NCBI GenBank assembly: GCA_015520145.1
Contig: WAQR01000049.1
Location: 1-11,322, forward strand
Origin: Candidatus Hydrothermarchaeota archaeon
GTDB taxonomy: Archaea; Hydrothermarchaeota; Hydrothermarchaeia; Hydrothermarchaeales; WAQR01
DNA length: 11,322 nucleotides
Direction: 5' to 3'
In this document: in pieces, positions 6,628 to 11,322 of the stretch
How the letters are laid out: each line of letters begins with the position of its first letter
How positions within the stretch are numbered: position 1 is the first letter of the stretch
Made by a program: the position numbers and the translations under genes
Notes under the pieces: model-generated
The model's database searches: none
What the model saw: only the letters and a program-made list of their open reading frames with translations
Told to the model about the DNA's origin: nothing

Positions 6628-8154
6628 TTAATGTATGCCCTGTGTACATATATTTGATGTTCCTACTATATATGATTTTTCAAGTTCTTTTTTCAAAAAC
6701 GTTTTGTTTATACCTGTATCAATATTATCCCATGGCAGCCTGCTCTGTGTCGGGATCGCATCTGCATAATGATTGAAATCAATTCCCTCCTCCTTAAATG
6801 CCCTCCTGAAAGCACCCATACCGCCGCCGTAAATGACGGCCTTTTCCAGGATGTCTGAGAGTTTTTCGTCACCCCTGGCGATTGTCGCCTGGAGGAAGGC
6901 CTTTTTAAAGTCACCTATCTCAATTTCGATATTGGACGTTTTTAAGATTTTCAGCCGCTTTTTTAAGGTTGATATCTCCTCAAATTTTGACCACATAAAT
7001 GGGGTGTGGGGCTTTGGTATAAATGGATTCACGCTGAGTTTTATCCTGCCTTTGATATTCTTAACCAGTTTTACAATCTCTTTTATGTCCTCAGATGTCT
7101 CTACCGGGCTTCCAATCATTACATAGATCTTTATTTTTTTTATCCCTTTTTCAAATGCCAGTTCTGCTGCCTTCAGGAACAGCTCGTCTGATAACCGTTT
7201 GTTCATTGCCGTCCTCACGTTCTCTGAAGACTCAAGGGCGAGTGTGATGGTCTTCTGACCGCATCTGGCAATGGATTCGGCAATCGTCGGTGAGAGGCTG
7301 TCTGCCCTGAGGGAAGGTATGGATACCTCAAGACCTGTGGTTTCAAGGTATTCTAAAAGCCTGTCTATCTGACTGTAGTCGGATACAGACGCACCCAGTA
7401 GCGAGACCTTTTTTGGCCTGCATACCCTGATTCCGTCATCAACAACCTTTTTGAGATATGACAGGCTCCTCTCTCTTTTCGGCCTGAAGATATATCCACC
7501 CATGCAAAACCTGCATCCCCTGCCACATCCTCTTGAGACCTCTAAAAGAAATGTCTCGCCAAAAGATGCACGAGGCGAGATGATCTGGGATACAGGATGG
7601 TAAGTGTCAAGGTCTTTGAGATAGACCCGTTTTGTCGCATTGTCGAGTTTTGAGACATAAAGCCCTTTTATATCAGCAAATTCTTCAATATCGGGTTGTG
7701 TCTGGAAAAGTTCGATGAAGTCGATTAGATTTACCTCGGCTTCCCCGATGAAGAATATGTCCACGAAATTCTTTAACGGATACGGGTTGACGCAGCACGG
7801 CCCGCCGGCGATTACGAGCTGTTTCCTTTCACTCCTCTTACCCCTCTCATCCCTCTTAATCGGGATCTTGTTCCTGTAGAGGATTTTTAAGATGTTTATT
7901 GCATCAAGTTCGAACTGCCAGGGAAAGGCGATGATGTCGAAATCGTGGAGTGCAGAATTTGTCTCAAGACTTCTATCAAAATCCAGGAAGAACCGTTCAC
8001 AGTAAACGCTGTCCAGTGAATTTAAGATGTCGTAGATTATATGAAACCCCAGATTCGACATGCCCGCGGAGTACCGGTTGGGATAGACGAGGGCGACCCT
8101 GGTTTTGTTTCTCGGGTCTTTGAAGATGACGTTTCGCTCTATCATATCTATCAT
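6628..8154 (-). CDS. radical SAM protein with N-terminal B12-binding-like domain
   Basis: The 508-residue protein has an N-terminal domain resembling B12-binding domains (about 15-150: V-A-L-V-Y-P-N-R-Y-S-A-G-M-S-N-L-G, then V-I-A-G-G-P-C-C-V-N-P-Y-P and F-I-G-E-A-E). A radical SAM core starts near 195. The cluster motif is C210-G-R-G-C214-R-F-C217, a true CxxxCxxC, so one SAM-binding [4Fe-4S] cluster is expected. The tail P-W-D-N-I-D-T-G-I-N-K-T-F-L resembles the end of the TIGR03960-like group of uncharacterised radical SAM proteins. Homologues I remember then carry several cysteines, whereas this one ends soon after a single C-T-Q-G motif. The substrate is unknown. Residues 100-111 are an insert coded by a 9-bp repeat. 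No ribosome site precedes ATG 8154. It lies 30 bp after the small membrane protein gene and 24 bp before the DUF2095-like gene. Confidence 0.88.
   Translation of the reverse strand: MIDMIERNVIFKDPRNKTRVALVYPNRYSAGMSNLGFHIIYDILNSLDSVYCERFFLDFDRSLETNSALHDFDIIAFPWQFELDAINILKILYRNKIPIKRDERGKRSERKQLVIAGGPCCVNPYPLKNFVDIFFIGEAEVNLIDFIELFQTQPDIEEFADIKGLYVSKLDNATKRVYLKDLDTYHPVSQIISPRASFGETFLLEVSRGCGRGCRFCMGGYIFRPKRERSLSYLKKVVDDGIRVCRPKKVSLLGASVSDYSQIDRLLEYLETTGLEVSIPSLRADSLSPTIAESIARCGQKTITLALESSENVRTAMNKRLSDELFLKAAELAFEKGIKKIKIYVMIGSPVETSEDIKEIVKLVKNIKGRIKLSVNPFIPKPHTPFMWSKFEEISTLKKRLKILKTSNIEIEIGDFKKAFLQATIARGDEKLSDILEKAVIYGGGMGAFRRAFKEEGIDFNHYADAIPTQSRLPWDNIDTGINKTFLKKELEKSYIVGTSNICTQGIH
7822..7857 (-). 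repeat. 9-bp minisatellite inside the radical SAM gene
   Basis: Four 9-bp units on the coding strand, AAGAGGGAT then GAGAGGGGT, followed by AAGAGGAGT and GAAAGGAAA, encode K-R-D, E-R-G, K-R-S and E-R-K. On the + strand this is a pyrimidine tract interrupted by single A residues at 7831, 7840 and 7849, with the next at 7858. The resulting 12-residue basic/acidic insert lies on a loop just before the V-I-A-G-G-P strand of the N-terminal domain. Confidence 0.8.
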
Positions 8155-8156
8155 GT

Positions 8157-8188
8157 AAAATCAGGTCATAAAATCAAAATCAAGTCAT
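8157..8188. repeat. short imperfect direct repeat before the radical SAM gene
   Basis: AAAATCAGGTCAT (8157-8169) and AAAATCAAGTCAT (8176-8188) are 12/13 identical with starts 19 bp apart. They fill the gap between the small membrane protein gene and the radical SAM start, and the second copy covers the upstream stop codon. On the coding strand this leaves the radical SAM gene without any purine-rich ribosome site. Function is not evident. Confidence 0.5.
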
Positions 8189-8373
8189 CCTGACTTTAAG
8201 TCTCTAATCTTCGACAGCCTCGCCCTCAACTGCTGTAGCTCTTCTTTTGAAAGTTCGACCCCGCCCTTTATCCTCTTTATATCTTTTTCCAGCCTGTAGA
8301 CTTTTATAAATAACCTCAAATTAAAAAAAAGACTTAATATGAGCAGTACATATAAAACTGTAACAGGTATCAT
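8185..8373 (-). CDS. small membrane protein with coiled coil, unknown function
   Basis: The 62-residue product has one hydrophobic segment (about 2-22: I-P-V-T-V-L-Y-V-L-L-I-L-S-L-F-F), then a charged heptad-like helix rich in K, E, R and L to the end. I do not recognise a family. The layout suggests a membrane anchor with a cytoplasmic coiled coil, topologically like small bacterial division proteins such as FtsL/FtsB, but that is shape only. ATG 8373 begins one base after the minD stop, with GGGAAGGG in the end of minD as ribosome site. An in-frame TTG at 8388 behind GGGAGGG, overlapping minD by 14 bp, is a serious alternative that adds five residues. The tight link to minD suggests the two products are made together and may work at the same membrane. 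Confidence 0.7.
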   Translation of the reverse strand: MIPVTVLYVLLILSLFFNLRLFIKVYRLEKDIKRIKGGVELSKEELQQLRARLSKIRDLKSG

Positions 8374-8374
8374 C

Positions 8375-9154
8375 CTATCCCTTCCCAAATAGCCCTCCCA
8401 CCAACCTTTTCATAAAAGGTTCTCTTGAGGGTTTAGGCGGTATATACTTCTCCCCGATCATGTCTGCTGCCAGTTTCTTGATTGCGATTGCGGCAGGCGA
8501 ATCAGGACTCCTCAGGACTACCGGCTGTCCAAATGCCGACGATCGCCTGATCTCGGGGTCTTCGGGGATGACTGCCAATACCTTTGCCTCCAGTATGACC
8601 TCTACCTCCTGGATAGTCAGATCTGTCTTATCGTGCCCGCCTCTGTTCAACACAACTCCAAGCACGTGCGCACCCAGTTTCTTTGCTACAATCTTTGTCT
8701 TTAGTGCATCGGACATAGAGGATATCTCGGGATTTACGACAAGTAAAAGTTCCTGACCTGAGGCAAGTGCGGTTACAACACTTCTTCCAAGGCCTGCTGG
8801 TGCATCTAAAATTAAAATCTCAGTGGTTCTTAGAAGGTCACTTAACACATTTTCAAGCCTTTCAGGATCAGCCTTTCTTAACCCGTCAAGAGAGATACCT
8901 GCTGGAATGACCTTGATTCCACACGGCCCTTCATAGATCGCATCTTTTACGCTAGCATCTCCAGATAAGACGTCATGGAGGGTGGTCTTCATCCCTTCCA
9001 TTCCCAGATGAAGTTCCAGGTTTGCCATTTCGATGTCCGCGTCCAGGATGGTCACATCTTTATCAAATTCTGCAAGTGCTACTCCAAGATTCGCTGCTAG
9101 AGTCGTTTTTCCAACTCCGCCTTTTCCAGATGCTATAGTGATAGATAGTCCCAT
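8375..9154 (-). CDS. minD: MinD-family ATPase (archaeal MinD/ParA type)
   Basis: This 259-residue P-loop ATPase has the deviant Walker A G-K-G-G-V-G-K-T (10-17), including the signature Lys11, then D-A-D-I-E-M-A-N-L-E-L-H-L-G (38-51) and switch II L-D-A-P-A-G-L-G. MinD proteins dimerise with ATP and bind membranes through a C-terminal amphipathic helix. The last 17 residues (S-R-E-P-F-M-K-R-L-V-G-G-L-F-G-K-G) look like such a helix. No MinC or MinE gene is visible. Archaeal MinD homologues act in positioning of surface or chemosensory machinery in some species, and a division role is not general. ATG 9154 has GAGGGA 5 nt upstream, and a clear TATA box lies near 9214. It heads the minus-strand gene cluster. 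Confidence 0.9.
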   Translation of the reverse strand: MGLSITIASGKGGVGKTTLAANLGVALAEFDKDVTILDADIEMANLELHLGMEGMKTTLHDVLSGDASVKDAIYEGPCGIKVIPAGISLDGLRKADPERLENVLSDLLRTTEILILDAPAGLGRSVVTALASGQELLLVVNPEISSMSDALKTKIVAKKLGAHVLGVVLNRGGHDKTDLTIQEVEVILEAKVLAVIPEDPEIRRSSAFGQPVVLRSPDSPAAIAIKKLAADMIGEKYIPPKPSREPFMKRLVGGLFGKG

Positions 9155-9209
9155 TAAGGTCCCTCGTATTATTCTAATATATTACAGTATTGTTGGTGTG
9201 TCTTCTCCC

Positions 9210-9218
9210 TATATAAAT
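9210..9218 (-). promoter_or_regulatory. TATA box for minD
   Basis: On the minus strand this reads ATTTATATA, close to the archaeal consensus TTTATATA, with a purine-rich BRE-like AAG just upstream. Initiation about 25 bp downstream (near 9187) gives a leader of about 30 nt containing the GAGGGA ribosome site of minD. Confidence 0.65.
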
Positions 9219-9354
9219 CTTAGCTTGGTCTGCCTGGTCTATGTTATTATTCTATATTATTATCTATATCTATATTATTATTAGTGTATACATCCTTTAG
9301 GTTTTATGTTTTATAAACTTTTATCTTCAACTGGGTTTTGATATTGCCCAAAAA

Positions 9355-9376
9355 GGCGGTAGTCAGGCAGCAGTCA
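9355..9376. repeat. tandem 11-mer pair upstream of the desulfurase TATA box
   Basis: GGCGGTAGTCA (9355-9365) is directly followed by GGCAGCAGTCA (9366-9376), 9 of 11 bases identical. The pair ends 8 bp before the BRE-like element, a position expected of an activator site. Confidence 0.5.
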
Positions 9377-9384
9377 AAAAGATA

Positions 9385-9400
9385 CGGAAAAAATTTATAC
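9385..9400 (+). promoter_or_regulatory. BRE/TATA promoter for the cysteine desulfurase gene
   Basis: CGGAAAAAA followed by TTTATAC fits an archaeal BRE plus TATA box. Initiation would fall near 9420-9425, leaving a leader of about 55 nt that contains the second tandem 11-mer pair and no obvious ribosome site. Confidence 0.55.
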
Positions 9401-9430
9401 ACAACTGCTAAAAGAGAGATACCACAGTTT

Positions 9431-9452
9431 ACAGATTAAATACAGATTAAAA
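9431..9452. repeat. tandem 11-mer pair in the desulfurase leader
   Basis: ACAGATTAAAT (9431-9441) is directly followed by ACAGATTAAAA (9442-9452), 10 of 11 bases identical. It lies just after the predicted transcription start and before the GTG, a position suited to repressor binding or leader control. Confidence 0.55.
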
Positions 9453-9477
9453 TTTGAAAACCTGAAAAACCCTTCTG

Positions 9478-10731
9478 GTGGCGAAATTGAATATCAAAAA
9501 GATTAGAGAGGACTTCCCTGCATTGGAACGGGAAAGAAACGGGAGACGCCCGATATATTTTGACAATGCATGTGTGACACTCAAACCCAGGCAGGTTATC
9601 ATGGCAATGGATGAATACTATGAAAACTTCCCTGCCTGCGGGGGAAAGGGGAGAAGTGCACACTGGTTCTCGCAGGAGGTAAAGGAGGCAGCAGAAAAAG
9701 CGAGGAGAGCTGTAAAAGAGTTCATAAATGCGAAGAGCAGTGACGAGATAATCTGGACAAAGAACACTACGGAAAGTATAAACATTATCGCAAATTGTTT
9801 TGAGTTAAATAGGGGAGATGCTGTGCTGACGACCGACAAGGAACACAACTCGAACCTGGTGCCATGGATTGAACTGGAGAGCAGGAGAGGGGTGGTACAT
9901 AAAATCGTGGAGTCGAATAATGACAATACATTCAATATGGAGAGGTTCGAGGAGATGATGGGCGAAGATGTGAAACTTGTAAGCATGGTCCATACATCCA
10001 ATCTCGATGGATATACAAACCCTGCCAGGGAGATTATAAAGATTGCACATGATTATGGTGCAAAGGTCATGCTCGATGGAGCGCAGAGTGTCCCTCATAA
10101 GGAGGTGGATGTTCAGAAACTTGACGTGGATTTCCTTGGTTTTTCCATTCATAAGATGGCAGGGCCAAGTGGGGTTGGCGTACTTTATGGAAAGAAAGAC
10201 GAGCTTAAAAAACTCGGCAGGTATACCGTGGGAGGTGATACGGTTAAGGATACGTTTTATGACCGCGCGGTCTTTGAGAGCCCGCCCTACCTGTTCGAAG
10301 CTGGACTTCAGAACTATGCCGGGCAGATTGGCGCTGGTGCAGCGGTAGAATATCTCTCGAAGATAGGGATGGGAAACATATCAAAGCACGAGGAAACACT
10401 TAACAAATTTATAACCGAAGGTCTTTTAGAACATGAGGAGATAGATATCATCGGACCTGATGACCCGTCAAAGAGGTCAGGGATTATAAGTTTCAGGATG
10501 GTGAAAGATGACGGTACATCCCTTATCTCCCCGGGCGATATTGCAAGACTGCTTGACAGAAATCTGAATATCATGATTAGAAGCGGCGACCACTGCGTAC
10601 ATTCATGGTTCAATGCGAGGGGTATCGGGGTAAGCGGTTCGGCAAGGGCATCCCTTTATATCTACAACACAAAAGAGGAGGGAGAAGTCTTCCTTTCGGG
10701 TATTGACAGGTTAATCAAATCATTGAATTGA
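9478..10731 (+). CDS. cysteine desulfurase, group II (SufS-like), PLP-dependent
   Basis: The 417-residue class V aminotransferase fold protein should release sulfur from L-cysteine as a protein-bound persulfide for Fe-S cluster, thiolation or cofactor synthesis. Visible active-site residues are H123 in D-K-E-H-N-S-N (stacks on PLP), D200 and Q203 in M-L-D-G-A-Q-S, the PLP lysine K226 in S-I-H-K-M-A-G-P-S-G-V-G, R368 and the sulfur-accepting C373 in R-S-G-D-H-C-V-H-S. The C-terminal S-A-R-A-S-L-Y-I-Y-N-T-K-E-E block is typical. The N-terminal motif is Y-F-D-N-A-C-V-T-L-K-P instead of the usual D-N-A-A-T/S, a variant I associate with a subset of archaeal and anaerobe enzymes. GTG 9478 was chosen from alignment with family N-termini; no ribosome site precedes it, and TTG 9487 is possible. 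No SufBC or IscU scaffold gene is in the window. Confidence 0.92.
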   Translation: MAKLNIKKIREDFPALERERNGRRPIYFDNACVTLKPRQVIMAMDEYYENFPACGGKGRSAHWFSQEVKEAAEKARRAVKEFINAKSSDEIIWTKNTTESINIIANCFELNRGDAVLTTDKEHNSNLVPWIELESRRGVVHKIVESNNDNTFNMERFEEMMGEDVKLVSMVHTSNLDGYTNPAREIIKIAHDYGAKVMLDGAQSVPHKEVDVQKLDVDFLGFSIHKMAGPSGVGVLYGKKDELKKLGRYTVGGDTVKDTFYDRAVFESPPYLFEAGLQNYAGQIGAGAAVEYLSKIGMGNISKHEETLNKFITEGLLEHEEIDIIGPDDPSKRSGIISFRMVKDDGTSLISPGDIARLLDRNLNIMIRSGDHCVHSWFNARGIGVSGSARASLYIYNTKEEGEVFLSGIDRLIKSLN

Positions 10732-10747
10732 CAGGTGGATACATAGT

Positions 10748-10978
10748 ATGAAAAAGAGTAAGAGGATAATCCTGGAGATAATTAAATCGAAAGGCAGTGC
10801 CAATCTGGCGGATATAGAGAGCGAGGTGGATAGGCTGAAGTTTGAAGAGCCGTTTGTCTTTGAAGCATTTACTGGGTGTTCGATAGGCGATGCACTGGAC
10901 GATATGGTTGCAGAAGGGCTGCTTGAGAAAGATATCCCAAAATGGGGGATACCGATTTATAGAGTTAAGTCCCGGTAA
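10748..10978 (+). CDS. small winged-helix-like protein behind the desulfurase
   Basis: This 76-residue protein is of no family I recognise by name. Predicted order: helix 1 (5-15), helix 2 after N-L-A-D-I (19-30), a loop, helix 3 (42-55, C-S-I-G-D-A-L-D-D-M-V-A-E-G-L-L), then a wing-like hairpin (56-73, E-K-D-I-P-K-W-G-I-P-I-Y-R-V-K). That order fits a winged helix-turn-helix DNA-binding domain. A single cysteine, C44, lies at the start of the presumed recognition helix. The gene starts 16 bp after the desulfurase stop with AGGTGGAT (10733-10740) 7 nt before ATG, so co-transcription is very likely. It could be a local regulator of sulfur metabolism or a protein partner; neither is shown. Confidence 0.75.
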   Translation: MKKSKRIILEIIKSKGSANLADIESEVDRLKFEEPFVFEAFTGCSIGDALDDMVAEGLLEKDIPKWGIPIYRVKSR

Positions 10979-11041
10979 CTTTTAATATGGCTAAACACGG
11001 TATGTTTATATCTCTTATCATCATTTGGATTGTGTGTGATC

Positions 11042-11194
11042 TTATGCAACGGACTGAAAACGAATGTAGTATCCTTTATATTCAAAAGTCTTGGGCATTT
11101 CACCTAACTCTCCTCATACCCGAACCCCGCTCGCATACACATCCTTCTTGAGCTGAACTTTTCCATCTTTAATCGATTTCCATATTGCCTGCAT
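11042..11194 (-). pseudogene. minus-strand reading frame split by an in-frame TGA, possible gene remnant
   Basis: From ATG 11194 the frame reads 26 residues (M-Q-A-I-W-K-S-I-K-D-G-K-V-Q-L...), stops at TGA 11114-11116, and continues in the same frame G-E-L-G-E-M-P-K-T-F-E-Y-K-G-Y-Y-I-R-F to TAA 11042-11044. Both halves have protein-like composition. A minus-strand TATA-like TATTTATAAG lies at 11229-11238, about 35 bp upstream of the ATG. The second half could also start on its own ATG at 11098. I do not recognise a family; small toxin-antitoxin-like proteins were considered without proof. Confidence 0.3.
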
Positions 11195-11202
11195 GAGTTA
11201 CC

Positions 11203-11217
11203 AAAAGTTTTAATAAA
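11203..11217 (+). promoter_or_regulatory. BRE/TATA-like promoter for the last gene, possibly leaderless
   Basis: CAAAAG followed by TTTTAATAAA resembles an archaeal BRE plus TATA box. Initiation 25-30 bp downstream would fall at or just before ATG 11242, which has no ribosome site, so a leaderless mRNA is plausible. The TATAAAT at 11231-11237 is too close to this ATG and better suits the opposite strand. Confidence 0.4.
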
Positions 11218-11241
11218 CATCGAACATACTTATAAATACTG

Positions 11242-11322
11242 ATGATTGAAAATGAGCTTGCAACGATTTCTATTATAGTCGGGGTTATCCTTATAATCCT
11301 GGAAGCCTTTTTCCCCGGGACA
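11242..11322 (+). CDS. probable NfeD-like membrane protein, N-terminal 27 codons only
   Basis: The frame opens at ATG 11242 and is still open at the window edge. After a short polar start (M-I-E-N-E-L-A) comes a hydrophobic helix of I, V and L, ending in L-I-I-L-E-A-F-F-P-G-T. A helix finishing in L-E-A-F-x-P-G is typical of the first segment of NfeD/ClpP-class membrane proteins, which in archaea pair with stomatin-like proteins. With only 27 residues this is a suggestion. A stomatin or NfeD partner just downstream would support it. Confidence 0.5.
   Translation, partial: MIENELATISIIVGVILIILEAFFPGT

Larger units (their letters stand above)
9155..9477. other. 323-bp divergent intergenic region with AT-rich repeats
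   Basis: No gene is evident here. From left to right it holds the minD leader and TATA box (to 9218) and an AT-rich block (9241-9290) in which TCTATATTATTAT occurs twice (9251-9263 and 9269-9281). Next comes a tandem 11-mer pair (9355-9376), then a second TATA box (9394-9400) and another tandem 11-mer pair (9431-9452) before the cysteine desulfurase start. I see no convincing small RNA and no origin-recognition boxes. Confidence 0.6.
10979..11241. other. 263-bp spacer before the last gene
   Basis: Apart from the broken minus-strand frame and promoter-like elements at its right end, I see nothing firm. There is no tRNA cloverleaf and no strong inverted repeat. A + strand frame of 54 codons (10987-11151) lacks a ribosome site and runs opposite the better-looking minus frame. 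Confidence 0.5.

Noticed and set aside
9155..9477. Replication origin in the AT-rich divergent region
   Set aside because: No paired origin-recognition boxes and no orc1/cdc6 gene are seen. AT-richness alone is not enough.
9618..10001. Minus-strand open frame inside the cysteine desulfurase gene
   Set aside because: It is a shadow of the desulfurase coding sequence, with Ser/Leu-rich composition and no ribosome site.
11114..11116. TGA as a selenocysteine codon
   Set aside because: The short unknown frame has no redox motif, and no SECIS-like hairpin or Sec machinery is visible. A broken gene is simpler.
10987..11151. + strand frame of 54 codons in the right spacer
   Set aside because: It has no ribosome site, a non-protein-like C-terminus (P-E-P-R-S-H-T-H-P-S), and it overlaps a more convincing minus-strand frame.

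Overview
The window is most likely a chromosome segment from an anaerobic, methanogen-related euryarchaeon (Methanomicrobia / ANME / Syntrophoarchaeia-like). The evidence is archaeal TATA boxes (TTTATATA, TTTATAC) in front of genes, strong GGAGG/GGTGA ribosome sites mixed with starts that have none, an archaeal Ygr210/YchF-type TGS GTPase, an archaeal MinD, a DUF2095-like protein, a GlnK-linked Amt and moderate GC. The exact lineage cannot be fixed from the sequence.

Left part, + strand (1-2907): the end of a surface-polysaccharide locus. It holds the C-terminal 252 residues of a Wzx-type flippase, a DUF362 protein and a Gfo/Idh/MocA oxidoreductase. They overlap by 4 and 17 bp, so they are probably one translationally coupled operon. 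The DUF362 gene carries an in-frame 12-bp minisatellite at its 5' end. A perfect Shine-Dalgarno at the oxidoreductase start fits an ATA codon better than the available GTG.

Middle-left, + strand (2908-4629): an ammonium transporter and its PII regulator (amt-glnK). They are preceded by an unusual array of decamers ending in TAA/AA, spaced exactly one helical turn apart. glnK converges on a minus-strand gene with only 6 bp between stop codons, and a 10-bp tandem duplication spans both stops.

Centre, - strand (9154 down to 4636): MinD, a small membrane/coiled-coil protein, a radical SAM protein of the B12-binding-domain type, a DUF2095-like protein, a second small membrane protein and a YchF/Ygr210-type GTPase. 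Gaps are 1-30 bp except a 78-bp promoter-like gap before the second membrane protein. The radical SAM gene contains a 9-bp minisatellite coding for (K/E)-R-x triplets.

Right part, + strand (9155-11322): a 323-bp divergent AT-rich intergenic region, then a group II (SufS-like) cysteine desulfurase with a small winged-helix-like protein directly behind it. A 263-bp spacer contains a minus-strand reading frame broken by an in-frame TGA. The window ends in the first 27 codons of a probable NfeD-like membrane protein. There are no tRNA or rRNA genes, CRISPR arrays or insertion sequences that I can recognise.
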